DNA of 64,000 nt from Wuchereria bancrofti (taxonomy: Eukaryota > Nematoda > Chromadorea > Rhabditida > Onchocercidae). The notes beneath the pieces were generated by a model. The model did no database searches and had not been told where the DNA came from. It saw only the letters and a program-made list of their open reading frames with translations. A program made the position numbers and the translations under genes. Shown one piece after another: positions 51,581 through 64,000 of the stretch; within the stretch, counting starts at the first letter, position 1, and the number at the start of each line of letters is the position of its first letter. The DNA is taken from positions 2,052,402 through 2,116,401 of the forward strand of contig SSBO01000007.1 of NCBI GenBank assembly GCA_005281725.1, read 5' to 3'.

Positions 51581-53910
51581 GAAACACTTCCTTTGGTAAA
51601 TACTACCTTATCCACCTGTCTTTATAACCGTAACAAATTGCAGTAACCAAGAGCAATAATACGAAAGGAAAAGATAAGAAGTATTTTAAATCTAACCTAA
51701 CTCTATTAACTTTTCCATTAATTTTTCACTACACATTCAATGATTCTTTTACGATTTTATCATTTGATGTTTCGTTAGTTGGCAGTGTCTATTTTGATTA
51801 GTATGACTGTCCCATGCCCGACATACCTCACCACAAACACCTCAACAAATACCTCCCAACCTTGAGACACCGCGTTTGCCAACGAATTTCCACACACTAT
51901 TCTAACGCAGGTCACCATGAAAATATTAATCTCACGTGACACATGCAATTCAAATATTTGTTTAATGATCAGTCACATTAATTGCTAACGAAACTTTTAA
52001 CGCAGTTCATGATAAGCATCCGTGAATTTCATATCATAATATTTAATTTAAGCAATTGTGTGATTCCTTTTTGTTGGTTGTCTACTTCCTCATGAAAGAT
52101 TAAGGATGAAATTGTCACCATTTAAATATAGCGTTTTCCACTGGATAGTCATTCACGGTGTACAGACCCGTTCCAATTCCTTGATCAACCAGAAATACAT
52201 CATCAAACTGGAAGTGAGACTGAGTGAGACCCGTACTGGAAGTGAGACCTGAAGTGGGATAATGGGCACTTCAGGCCATGAAAAAAGAGCATAAACTTTA
52301 TTAACCAAAACAGGTTTAATCACGTCCTGTGCGGTTATTCTGGATCTTTGTCTGTCGTGGAAGATGACTAAATGTCTCTCAGAAAAAATCGATGATGAAT
52401 AGTTTCATAAGGACATTTGACAGTGATAAAATTGACAAGATCATTCAGTCATTAATATGAATGATAGACAAATTTTCTTCTTTTATTACCTGCTGTCGGT
52501 TATTGACTACATCTCATAAACATGTTGGCTACTTTTCTCAAACATTTTTTCTCGATACTGTTATAATGTCATTATCATCTGCCTAGAGCTTCATTATTTT
52601 ATTGATCTGACATTTATTTGAATATACGAAAATAGTGTTTCATTTTTTCCTTTGTCGTTCATTCATTTGCTTTTACTCATCTCTTCAGTAGTACCTTACA
52701 GTACTTCGCTTTGCAGGTTGAAACTTCAAGAACGTCTCAATTTTTAAGTTTTCTCCCCAGACATTACAAATTTCAAAACATGACGAATAGTGATCTTTTT
52801 ATAACTTTTTTTTGAAGACTATATGATTAATGTTTATTACATTAATTCATAGGAAAACTTCGGATATTATGTTCTGAGGGAAGGCATAGAGAAATTTTTA
52901 AGTATATAATTCATTGTCTTTTATAGGACTCAGGCTTTATTTTTTACCAAATTTAAAAATATTTTTGCAGTCTTCAATTTTTTTAAATCAAATTCTCGCT
53001 ATTTACTAAAGTCAATAAGCCAATAAAATCAATAAAATGCATTATTCTTCCGACATTTAAAACAATTTATTCATAGATTCCCGAATGAATGATTTACCAG
53101 GAATAAGCCAATGATTTGATGTTGCAGTAGTAGTAAAAAAGAGGTGAAAATGCCATTCTTTGATAGCGAATTTTAATAATTCTCATGGTTGAAGTTGTCA
53201 TCAATCACTTGGGCAGCTGTGATTGATTGGAAAACATTGTCGTACGACAGGTTTGTGGTTTACCATCATTGATATGTGGCCGATAAATTAATTGTGTCGA
53301 ACAATATTTCGACGAAATTCTGTGCTTCAATTCTGTTAAATTTCGCCTGGCACAATGGACGCACAGATGGTATATTTTTCTAAAAAAGGGAAAAAAAGAA
53401 AAAAGGCTTTGTTTTTATTCTAATACTTTTCCGAGGATATAGCATTGGATGATATAAAAAAGGGAAATGAGAGGGTCTTGGCTTGGAAAAGAGTCAGCTA
53501 TTTCCAGCAATGTGTTTATGAAATGTTCCATGCAGGAAAGTTTAGTTTACTCATGGGAAGAAGCAAATTGTTAGATTCATTCTGCTGTGCTTCTGTTATT
53601 TTTTTATTCAGACTTCAGTCATATATTGTCTCATTTTTCGGCACTTATCTGGTTGATACAAATTATTATAAGTGTCAATTGAAGTTTTTATTAGCTTTTC
53701 TGTTTTATGACGAACTTGAGTTGATATAATTTTTTTTAAAAACATCTTTTAGTGGAAAATATTATCTCTTTTGCAAAAACGATTAGAGATTTGTCTAATT
53801 GTTCTTTCTGATTAATTTGCATGTATTGAAAAATAGGTGACGATGTTAAGAATGATCAAGTTGTTTAGCATCAAGTTGTTTCTTAAGCCAGAAAATTCTG
53901 TTTGTAAATT
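51581..53910. other. Intergenic between divergent genes
   Basis: About 2.3 kb upstream of both WDR12 and the orphan secreted protein gene. It holds a short direct repeat (ACTGGAAGTGAGAC at 52207 and 52235) and AT-rich DNA. No gene supported. Confidence 0.4.
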
Positions 53911-53911
53911 C

Positions 53912-53913
53912 AG
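53912..53913 (+). other. Putative trans-splice or 5' UTR acceptor
   Basis: GTTTGTAAATTCAG ends 87 bases before the start codon at 54001 of the orphan secreted protein gene. Confidence 0.3.
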
Positions 53914-54000
53914 AAGAATTCAAGAGACTATGTTATATCATGATGTGTCGTGCCGAATGTTGGAATTTTCTGTCTGAATGGTGCCTTCTTCTATATAATA

Positions 54001-55683
54001 ATGGTCAAGAACCGTACGATACTACTAACATTTTGGTGGTACTTTCTGGTGCAACATGTTACAGCGTTTTATCATATATCTCCGGAGAAATTTATCAGTT
54101 TATCACTAGAAGCTTGCTCATATGAAAGACAATCACTCAATGATAACGTTATGGTTGTATGTCTGCTTTTTTATGATACTTATATTTTATGCTACTATTT
54201 CCTGAACAGATAAAAGTTGCTGCGTTTTTTTCGCACTCATTATTAAGTAGTTGCATAGATTCCAGCGTATTAGATTAAGGATATCACACTTCACCGGAAA
54301 TCTCTGCAGCCAATCCTAGTTCATTGCAGTGATTAGAAAAAATCCTTTCGTCATCCTTTTCTAGTTATTCCCAGAAACGGTACGATCTTGTGGGTCTTTT
54401 CATACCAGTAAGAGACATGATGACTACAACACTGATTTGAAACATGTTACCAGTCTAGAACCCACTGTGCAAATTATTTGGCATGAAATGGGTAATCCAA
54501 ACACTTGTGAATTGGAATATAAGGTTCATTTCTAATACTATAATTCTACTCAAACATAATTTAGTTTATAAGTAATAAAGTTTGTTATTGTCGATTTTTA
54601 AAATCCTATAAATTTGATAACTCATAATGAATGTATTTAGTTATTTAGATATTAATAGTATGGTTTGTTTCTAGAATGATAGCAATTTTTTAAAGGGTTA
54701 TCAAGAAAACTATCGAATATCACCCGACCTAGGATATTACGTTGGATGTCAAAAAGCGCTTTCACATTACATATCACAGTTAGCTATTAAAAAGACACCA
54801 ATTTGGAATACCAGTAACGCAAACTGCCCATTGAAGAGTTTACCGAAAAGTTATGAGGTAATCCTAAACGTAATTCTTTATCAGAATTTCGAGATGCTCT
54901 GAGATGGAAAAGTACTTTCTTGTTAACGTCCAAACGCCAGAATAAAACTATATAATTTGTTGAATGAGTTTCTGGATTTATTTCTTTTAATTGAATTTCA
55001 ACTCAGAAAATCATATCATAAGTTAGTTATGTTGGTTATGTTTTCAGGATTATCTAGCATGTGATTTTACACACGGCAAGTGGTATGAAGTGTTTTTCAA
55101 GAGTATGATACGTTATGAAGTTTATCACAAAAAAGTTTACAGAACATTCTGGTCCAACCATTCCAGCATTTTTTTAATCATGCCTCGCTTTCTGACCAAA
55201 ACCAATTATACGGAAGTAGATTGGCTTCCAAAACTTATTTCATTTAAAGTAAGGTAAGTAGTACTTTTGGAAATTCCTACTAATTAATGAAGAAATTAGA
55301 CTACGAAGAATTTTAGACTCTCGGTGAATTTTTAGTAGGATAGTACTGTAAGCTATTCTTTCAAATAATCCCTTTCAGAAATAGAAATATATCTTAAATA
55401 ATTCAGAAGCTCTAAAAACTGTAAAAAAAAACTTCAAATGAATAGTTTCATTTAAATGAATGGTCCATTCAGGTCAATAAATTGCGATGACGCGGAATTT
55501 TCATTAAATATAAATTCAAACTGGTCGCAACCGATTTCATTCATCATTCATTATCGCATCCGTCTCGATAATCATGTACATTATATAAGTTTGATAGGGA
55601 ACCGTACAGTGGACGATTGGATGAGCGATACGTTTATTTTGATACCATCGCATGCAATTCATGAAGTTTGCTATAAGGTTTGA
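54001..55683 (+). CDS. Orphan secreted glycoprotein, 304 residues
   Basis: Five exons (54001-54156, 54365-54523, 54675-54857, 55048-55253, 55473-55683) join with closed phases and end in TGA. The N-terminus is a signal peptide (basic MVKNR, then LLTFWWYFLVQHVTA). The mature part has eight cysteines, in EACS, RSCG, NTCE, VGCQ, ANCP, LACD, INCD and EVCY contexts, which would allow four disulfides, plus several N-glycosylation sites (for example NTS, NHS, NYT, NWS, NRT). No later hydrophobic span or GPI-type tail is seen, so it looks secreted. Composition is mixed and beta-rich in places (SFIIHYRIRL, HVHYISLIGNRT). I do not recognise the family. Exon 1 could end at any of three in-phase GT sites (54147, 54153 or 54156); GTATGT after 54156 has the best consensus. 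Confidence 0.65.
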
Positions 55684-56042
55684 ATTAATTAAGTAAATAA
55701 ATGCTTACATGTATGTACGATGAACTAACTATTTCTATTCAGTTTCTCCTTCATAAGTATGATTTTTATCCCGCACTCTTAATTGCAGGGTCTTAGCCAG
55801 TGTTTACACAACACTAAGATTAAAAAAGATTTTCTTTCTTTAGGATTTGATAATCTTCATGTTTCCTAATTCGAATTAACTATATAACTTTCGGTAATAG
55901 AGAAAACTTACTGTGAGATTGAAGATAACTTTATCCCATGCTCATCATGATACAAATAGATGACCAGTATGATTTGAAACGATGAAGTCCAGCTTTTAAA
56001 ATCCTTGATTTTGAAATCAAAAATGCTAAAAATTTAAGATAT
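55684..56042. other. Short spacer between tail-to-tail genes
   Basis: AT-rich, nothing recognised. Confidence 0.4.
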
Positions 56043-56674
56043 TCAAGTCATTTCCCATCGAGCGAGAGGACCACATGTATTTCTGGCTTTTTTAGATGAC
56101 CTGGGAATCGTATGAGCATCAATTTGAAAATTGTATTCCGTTCCAAATCGACCAGAAATGTTTTGAAAGAAGTAATGCGCAGTTGTCTGTGAATAAAAAT
56201 ATCGTCATGATATGGCTGATCGTTGTGCGCTTTACTGTGATGTCATTAACTACAAAATAAATTTTTTTCTATTCATTCAAAATAAAGGTCGAAATTTTCA
56301 TAACTTATAATGTGAGTTCAAACACTTAATCAATTTGGAAATGGATTTTCACAAATCAAATTCCATTATTTAAACAATAAAAGATCCTCTCCTTCTATCA
56401 AATACTATTTTTGAAATTTAGGACTTTTACCATGAAATCTAGCTGACCCTCCTTACCAAACTTGTTGTCAATTCATCTATGATATCAGTTAGATTACCAA
56501 AAAGTGTAATTAAATAACAAATTGCTCCTTTTAATTCACTATTAGCTATATATAATTGCCTCTTGTCTTAACCAGCCAACATTCTGCAGCATCATCTTTG
56601 GAAGAAAATAGTTCATCGTTCGTTTTGGGAATTTCCACAATGCTTTTTCCTTTTCCTCTTTGCAGATGAGTCAT
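56043..56674 (-). CDS. Small orphan gene, 81 residues, two exons
   Basis: Exon 1 (56573-56674) starts with ATG, encodes MTHLQRGKGKSIVEIPKTND and a Ser/Asp-rich end (SSKDDAAECWL), then meets a GTTAAG donor in phase 0. Exon 2 (56043-56186) follows TTATTCACAG, stays in the same phase (HYFFQNISGRFGTEYNFQ, IDAHTIPRSSKKARNTCG) and ends WEMT-stop. A possible trans-splice acceptor (ACAATACAG) ends four bases before the ATG. Composition is balanced and unlike the T-driven frames nearby. There is no signal peptide or membrane span. An internal CAG|GTCATC in exon 2 could extend the gene to further exons. Family not recognised. That two frames of such composition join in phase is the main support. Confidence 0.45.
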
Positions 56675-56925
56675 GTTACTGTATTGTGCACAATTCACAA
56701 CTCATAACACATCAGAGAAGTCTTCATTTCCGCTTACAAAACCAGTAATCGGTTCCTTTGATGTTTTATATTTTATTCATGTAAGGATGAATGAATGTAA
56801 ATCTAACTTATAAAAAGGCTTCCTCTAATGAAATTTTAGTATTGTAAACATATTAACAATAAAAATTCTTATTCGTTACGTTTAATATATTCTGTTTTGC
56901 AGAAAAAAGTGTAAAATCAAACAAA

Positions 56926-57069
56926 ATGTGTTGGTTAAAGCAATATGTGGAAAAAAAACATTTAAAAAGAGCTAGATGGGAAACAAATAAACCGAAGTAC
57001 GATGCGGAGACAGATACTGATAGACAGAGATTGGAACGTGGAACGTTTTATATCATCTTTTTCTCTTAA
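56926..57069 (+). CDS. Possible micro-ORF of 47 residues
   Basis: A strong acceptor (TCTGTTTTGCAG, ending 56902) is followed by an ATG at 56926 and 47 charged codons (EKKHLKRARWETNKPKYD, TDTDRQRLERGT) before TAA. The acceptor could be a spliced-leader site. It diverges from the small minus-strand gene just to its left. No second exon or family is apparent, so this may be chance. Confidence 0.25.
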   Translation: MCWLKQYVEKKHLKRARWETNKPKYDAETDTDRQRLERGTFYIIFFS

Positions 57070-58376
57070 TTTTCATTTTTCACTTTATTCAATTTAAAAT
57101 TTTTTGCTAAACAACTTTTGAAGTCATTTTTATTAAAATTAAAATTTCAAAATATCTCCTGATTTCAAAATATTTCCTGCCTTAGCTTAAGAACTCTATG
57201 GTGTCAATATGTCACAACTTAATGAATAATAGTAGAATAAGACTAATAATCTGCAAAAATAAATAGTATACTTCACCACTAATGCAATAAATTTCATTGC
57301 GAAAATAATCGAAGATGAAATAAAGTAAAAAGTATGCTGGCAGTAAAGAACATGCAACAACATGTGGGATCGCACTTTATACACCTTAATTTGATACAGT
57401 TTCGTAACATTCGACAATTTTCTCACCATTTCTAGAACTGAAGTATAAAATTTTGTACAGAATTCTTCCAAATTTATAAAAGCAGTTTTATACTTATTAA
57501 AACCTATTTATACTTATTTATTTACCTATTTATACTTATTTATTCTCTTGACTTTTGGAACTTTTCAAATCTGTTTAATTACTTCAGCCATTGCTAAAAT
57601 TAAATGACAAACTATACGATATTCCAGTTTTTTAAAGCAAATGGATCGATAATAGCTTCTTCAAGAATTGTCAGAAAACGATTTGAAGAGTTCTAAACGC
57701 CATTTTCAATATATTGCAGATACATACGTTAAACTAGCATTAGTTTTACGGAGTAACCGTCTTTTCTCTTTGTAGACAAATTTTTTCGCAGCTAGTCATC
57801 TGATACCCTTATCTAGCTAACTTTATGATAAGAAAAAACCAAAAGTCTTCTATATGAATATATCTAAATGAATTAAAACATTGTCGGCATCATAAAAAAC
57901 AACAAAAGATTACACAATATACTGTCATGGATTGTCATATTGCAATGGCACTTATAAGAATAGAAAAAAAGATTATTTCTCATAAACACGGATGTGTTCT
58001 TGAAAATAGTAATTCAGTAAGATAAAATAAATAAAGAGGAAATTAAGATATTATGTGCTTGTAAGTAAATCGAGGTAGAACAGTGATTTGTTTTAATGAT
58101 TCCGTTACATCATTTTTTTTCGTGAATTTCGAATAAACATAAAAATTTTTCATATTTGATACCAATTTTTCAGCTCAGAAAACAGTCAACAGAATAACAC
58201 CTAATTTTTAAAATTCTGTGTGTGCAGAAGAGCTAAATAATGATGAATGTTACTTTCTGGTCCGTTTGGATGTCCAGATTTTGATGCTTTTAATCCATTA
58301 CTAACTTTACAAGTGAATGAGATAAATAGATTCAGAAATAAGAAGCATTTCGATTTCGTTCCAAATTTTTACAAAA
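57070..58376. other. Intergenic, no gene seen
   Basis: The 3' flank of the second Frizzled gene. It contains a short TTTATACTTATT direct repeat at about 57487-57545 and otherwise AT-rich sequence. Confidence 0.4.
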
Positions 58377-61300
58377 TTACATAATTTTCGATTGCTTCCA
58401 GGCAGCAGCAGGAGCAGCAGCAGAAGAAGTAACATTTTGCGCTGCAGTAATATGGCTCGGTGGTAAGGAGGATACAGTCATCGGCATGTAATGATGATGC
58501 TGTGGTGGAGCGGGCGGTGGATTTGCTAGTGGGATGAGTGGTCGATTAGCACCAACTGCAGCAAGTGTCGCAGAATTAGTCACTCCGCAACCGGAACCGT
58601 ATTTTGCAGGTGCTGTAGAGCACAGACCGCAACAGATAGCTCGTTGCCAGGAATGAAATGTTTTCGACGAAACAGTCCACATTCCTGTTGAAATGCCAAT
58701 CACTAGTGACATGAATATATTCAAAAAATACAATTCAACCTGAAAAAAATGAAAAAAGTGGTTTAACGAGGAATCTTTGATCATAAAATTGGAAGAAAAA
58801 GCTAAATATTTTATAATTTCTTCATAACTTTACATTCCTGCAGGCAAATAAATTCCCGTTTCTTAGCAAGAAAAAATTTCTTCCTTCAGAATTTATCACT
58901 AAGCGAATGTTTTTTTCGCCAAACAAATGTCCATTTGCTTTTCTCTAATTCATAAATTGGAAAAAAATGTTTAAGATATTGAATTATAAGGGAGAATAAA
59001 TCAAAAAACATAGAAGCACCAGGTAGAAATTTTACTTTTCTATTCAAAAACCTAAAAAATGAGTGTGAAAATTTAAGCATAATCACCATCCTTAAAGAAA
59101 CTTAGAAACAAAAGTAGCATATATAATCTATTTGGTAAATTTTCAAACAGAATAAGCCCTCAGTTCGTGCTTCAGAGAATACAATTTTTTCTTTTTGCAT
59201 ACCTGTGGTAATGGAGGCCTTTTACAATGACCTTTTTCGATTCCGCCATGTAGTTTACAAGCAATAGTTGTTGGATGCCATTGCATTAGTATGAACATAT
59301 GGTAGCTGTCGCAGATAATTATTGTTATTGCTGGAATTACATAAAGCGCACTGAAGATACCCATTTTCACCATTAGCTTCTCCAGTTTTGATGTATCCGT
59401 TCCCTATTCAAATTGTATTTATTAGAAATTCAGATAAAAAATATATAGTACATTTCAAAATAAACTATACCACAGCAAAGAAACATGAAAAATGTTTATC
59501 TGTATGCGCAATTTAATAGCCATTACAAAGAATGTTATCGATTTTATGGGTTTAACAAATCTAAATCTCAAACTGTAGAAAATTGTGTACAAACTTTTTG
59601 AAAAATATCGGTTAAAGTAATATAAAAAGTTTTCACACACTCCAATGCTATTGAAGCAAAAATTTTTAGTAAATTTTAATTATATTAAAATTCGGAAAAG
59701 AAGTATGATAAAGGAAAACTGGAAAGATAACAAGGCATAAAAAATAATGACGCAAAAGCACAAATTCATAAGGATTAAATTTTATAGTGAATTAATTTGA
59801 AAACGTAAACTTACTCGTCTCCTAAAGGAATCACGTTCTCGGCACATACTGGAGAAACCAGCAACAATCAAACAACTTCCAACTACAACAAAAATCAATT
59901 TTGGTACAATAATAAAGCCAAATAAAGCCCATGGATCAACATTACCGACTGAACATAGGCCTGTTAATTCGTTTGCATCCACCTACAAAAAAAAGTTTCA
60001 AATTTTATCATCGAACTAACGAATCAATACTACTTTTTTGTGAATCTTTATTCCTTAAGCCTGGTTACTAAAAGTGCTTAGCGAACATTTTTGTTCGATA
60101 GTAATCTTTATAAAGTAACCTAAAACCTGATTAAGATTAGAATTAATTGATAGCATAGATGTAATAAGCGGAATTGATGATCTGTTAATTTAAATGAACT
60201 CCATATATACAGATTCATCAATGAATATTGTTCATAGTATTCAAATGCATCATGTAAAATTTACTGTTTAAAAAGAGTTTTAGATGGTACCATTCTTCTC
60301 ATATGCGTCTCCAATATTATTTCTGTTGATGACATTAACAATTGTCGCTTAGGGTTAACTAATTATTTCGTAGTAGATGACAATATTTTCTGATGCAAAT
60401 AAATCACAAAATTAGACTGACATGCAACTGAGATGTGGGAACTTGCATTCGAAAAAGATCATTTTTGAAGAAACTGGATGAATGTGAAGGACAACCTTAT
60501 GGGTGGTAAGTACTGCGATAGTTAAAATAGCTGGCAGTGCCCAAGCAACCAGGTGAAGATAACTGCTCCATGCATCAATCCCTTCTGGAACCCATTTACG
60601 AGCAGCTGAGAGGTACCTGAAATTCTAATAATATTAATAATAATAATTAACCATAACAATAACATTACTAATAATCATATGTGCTATTTCTGCTCAGTAT
60701 ACGTTCTTATGAAGTGATTGCATCATATTCTACTACTTGATCTACCAGTTCAAAATGCTGCTTGAATCTTATATTTACGCCTGTCCTTACCCAACCCAAA
60801 CATCTGTTCATCATTTCAAGGGTAGGATTAAACAACTGCGGGGGAGAAGGACAATGCTTCGATTGCTTAATGCTACTTTTACGCCTTCAATAATTCACTT
60901 TCTATATCATAGTACTCTGTCGCTGAATTGCCCCGATATGGTGACTTTCAAGTCGACAAATAATGAAAATTCCCTGCCATTCTCCGCAAATCGTAAAGTG
61001 AGACTTATAAGAATTACACGGTGCTATTTTATTTTTTTCATATGCTTCATAATTTTTCTATTTTTTTTTTAAATAAATATAGCTGAGGGATTAAGGTTAC
61101 TGTGCTTGATTAGATTATCGTCATTTTTCATATCTTTGGCAGAAAAAGACTCTTCATATCAAATTATGCAAAAACAGGAAAGTTGCAGCACTAACAACTT
61201 ATCAGCATTTTAGAGAAAAGTGTTTTTCTCATCAGGAAAGATGTTTGAATGGGTTAACATAAATATAATTTCAAATGTAAATTTAAATGAAGTTTCGTCA

Positions 61301-62170
61301 ATTCCATTTCCATAGGACAAATGAGATCTTATAGAATAGTCTTTCTCTTACCCTGGAATTCGGATACGAAATTTTTATGCGAATTCATTAAAAGGAAACA
61401 GACCACTTTTAAGTCTAGTGGCTAGGTCCCAGAAAAGGAATACATTTAATTAAATTTTAGACTGATTAAGTTACTACGGAAAACGGATAATTTCCGGTCT
61501 GGACTTCAGTCATAACTGCTTCTTCACTATTTGCTAGTATATCTGATGTAAACAAAGATCAAACCGAGTTTGAACTTTTTTTTAAAAACTGCAATATGTT
61601 CCATTAAACTCCTTAGTCTGGTTCTGCTGACTAATTTATAAATATGTGCTCTAATTGAAGTTGTCAAAAATAGATTAAAGCTTTTAAAAAATTGGAAATT
61701 CAATTATATTGCAGTGCAATTTCGCAAGAACAACAAAGATTATGAAAATGGAAGTAATTTTTCAAAACTAGTCGTTAATAGCGATTTTGAACGGTTTCAT
61801 TTTGAATATTTCTCTTGAATTTCCTCCAATTTTTTTTGCCTATTTTCTAAATGAATAGAAATGTCATCATTATATATCATTGCATTGGCATTTTACTGCT
61901 TGCCTTTACTGCGATGCAACAACGCACGAAAATTGAAAAAGTACCAACCATGTAAAAGTAAGCATAAGCCACCATAAACTGCTAGCAACGGAGAAATAAT
62001 AGGTAAGTATAAATGACATAACACATGACGTATTATCCAATGTTCCAACGATAAGGAACGTTTGGCCGGTTGGTAATTTATCGCAAACAATTCTTTCATA
62101 TGGGAAAACTGCTCGACTTAACGGAGGTAATGAAAAAAGCATATAACATGCTGACAGATAGAATATTGAC
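58377..62170 (-). CDS. Frizzled Wnt receptor, Fz4/9/10 (LIN-17-like) type, 5' part missing
   Basis: Five exons (61949-62170, 60496-60616, 59815-59982, 59203-59403, 58377-58739) cover the second to seventh membrane segments and the tail, about 358 residues. They read SIFYLSACYML, SSLWWLMLTFTWYLSAARKW, SSYLHLVAWALPA, DANELTGLCSVGN, KLEKLMVKMG, FMSLVIGISTGMW and the intact Dishevelled-binding motif KTFHSW. WWLMLTFTWYLSA and the DANELTGLC loop resemble Fz4/9/10, the class I associate with C. elegans LIN-17 and MIG-1. The cytoplasmic tail is low complexity (Pro, Ala, His; PPPAPPQHHHY, SSAAAPAAAW) with no PDZ ligand. The cysteine-rich Wnt-binding domain and first membrane span should lie at higher coordinates; I could not find them up to 64000, so they are beyond the window or behind a long intron. 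Confidence 0.92.
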
Positions 62171-64000
62171 CTGAAATTCAAAGATGCTTACCTGGAAATG
62201 CAAAAAAAAAGAAATCCAAACACTTAACTGATGAAATCTAAATATTCCATCAATTAATCCTTTACTGAAAAATAAATGCAGCAATCTGAATTTATTATTA
62301 AATCAAAACTTGTTCCTTCGTGTGAACTTAGTAATTTCTCTGTTTAATAGTTCCATTAAAATTAATATAATATTTAATTTGAGTAGTTATTTGCATTTGG
62401 CTATTAGGTGTTATTAGGTGGTCATTTGGTAATAAAAATGTAAAATAATGCAAAGCTAACTTGCTAGCCTTAATAAATGTTTTGAAATTTGAAAGAAATG
62501 AAATGTTATCAAAAAAAAAATGTTAATAATGGTACGGTTGTATGGAAACAAGGAGATCTTCATAGATTAATTTTTCACATTAAAAGAGATAAATTAGAGA
62601 GAAGTTAGGAGAGAAGACTCTTTGCTTGCATAGATCTCTTCTGTGATAACAATATGACAGTATTACCAATGGATGGCAATATGTATAACACTTGATAGCT
62701 GTTTGATATGAACTGCGGAAATGAGCACAGAGAATGGACAAAGGCGCAAGGGTACTTGTAGTAAATCACTAGAATGAAAGAGCAACAACGCATAGCAATA
62801 ATCATAAGTTTTCCAGGCCTTAGAATCATCATTTGTCATTGACTGAGAGGCCTTTGTCTATATGTATGCACGCTATCCAAGTGAGTGCGGCATCTCAGAA
62901 GTAAGGCTTACATTTCACTTCTTAAATCTTAACAAACTCCTTTATTCTTGCCGCCATTCCAACACAGCAATAAATTGAACATCCCGATATCGCCGTGTTA
63001 CAGCACGAAATCATCAAGAACTTACATTTCCATGATCCAGCACTACTTTACACATAATCATTTACTGAAGCAGTCGTTCAAGATCGAACTATCAAACACC
63101 GACCGGCCAATAAATTTTGAATCTAAATTTGATCTGGCTCACTAGGTCGGTGAGCAATCAGCCAAATAGCTTTTTTGTACGAAGCTGATGTTATGTCAAA
63201 GAAATATAACTGAGTTTAAAAAAAAAACAAAAAAAAAGGTAAAAAAATTTTGATGCAACAGTGCTTGTTCCGTATTTTATTGAGTTATACAAGAACATAG
63301 TTAAGATTAATAAAACATAATATGAAAGGATCTTTTCAAATGAATGATCAAATTAACATTTAATATTTCGTATTTTTCAAATTTGATTAACATTTATTAA
63401 AATTAAAAATTCTTATATAGATTACAAAACATATATTTGAAATTCTTTGAAAAAAATAGGACTTGCGTGAGGTCCAAAAAAATAACCATTATTTTCTTAG
63501 AATTCTTAGAACTCGCAGACCCTACTAACACTGCACTAAAACTGTGAACCCATTCCCAATCTCAAATAAATATAACTAAGAGTGATTCAGAAAAAGGAAA
63601 AAGCCGTTATAAAATACATAACATTCTCTTGCGTTTCAATATGAAGAAAGAGCCCATCGAAACCGTTAATTTTTTGAAGCAATTAAAAAATCCCTCTTTG
63701 ATCACTAAGACAAAGCTAACATGAATGACACATAAGCATTTTATTACTTAACTTATAGCAAAAAAAAAAAAAATTTTTGATGAAACAGTTTTCTTATTTG
63801 TTGGATGAAAGTGGAATGACTGGAAAGATATCAATTTTCCCTTACATGTAGTTATATCAGCCTAGCATAAATTTGGATATCAAAATCATCATTCATTGAC
63901 TAATACCTATGTTTCAAAATGGAAATGGAACTAGTAGAAAAAAGGAAAAGAATAGGATGAAAGTACTACATTAAGCATTTATCCAAACGGCTGGGAAATA
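62171..64000. other. No exon recognised; probably intron of the Frizzled gene
   Basis: The next upstream Frizzled exon (first membrane span, ending in a PER-like codon split two bases to one) is not visible here. The sequence is AT-rich with A runs (about 63219-63236 and 63761-63773). Confidence 0.4.

Overview
The window reads as a piece of nuclear genome from a nematode. It is AT-rich, with compact multi-exon genes whose introns use short TTTTCAG-type acceptors. Several start codons have a TTTCAG-like acceptor just upstream with no partner donor, as expected for spliced-leader trans-splicing. The gene set is animal-specific (Frizzled receptors, a Regnase, a tetraspanin, a CIR co-repressor). 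A filarial or other parasitic clade III worm is plausible but cannot be proved from this sequence alone.

Layout. 1-2359 (+): 3' end of a single-pass receptor with an NPxY tail. 3379-4978 (+): Rab GTPase of the Rab5/21/22 group. About 7.7-8.4 kb (-): broken protein-like segments that look like a decayed gene. 9630-10533 (-): last two exons of an unidentified gene, pointing away from and almost touching ero-1. 10541-14361 (+): ero-1, complete in 10 exons. 16170-22708 (-): Regnase-1/REGE-1-type RNase. 22.7-33.6 kb: gene-poor, repeat-bearing DNA. 33686-38400 (+): complete Frizzled of the Fz1/2/7 (MOM-5) type. 40934-43370 (-): tetraspanin. 44815-47595 (-) and 48393-51569 (-): CIR1-like co-repressor and WDR12/Ytm1 ribosome-biogenesis factor, same strand, perhaps one operon. 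54001-55683 (+): orphan secreted protein. 56043-56674 (-): small orphan gene. 58377-62170 (-): transmembrane half of a second Frizzled (Fz4/9/10 or LIN-17-like); its 5' end was not found in the window.

How the genes relate. The two Frizzleds are both Wnt receptors, lie about 20 kb apart and point toward each other across the intervening genes. Ero1 drives oxidative folding in the ER, which matters for cysteine-rich products such as the Frizzled domains, the tetraspanin loop and the orphan secreted protein. WDR12 (60S ribosome assembly) and CIR1 (nuclear) are housekeeping neighbours. REGE-1 is an mRNA-degrading regulator. Exon chains were assembled by hand; for every complete gene model the exon phases close and the total length is a multiple of three. 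No tRNA, rRNA, CRISPR array or intact transposon was recognised.
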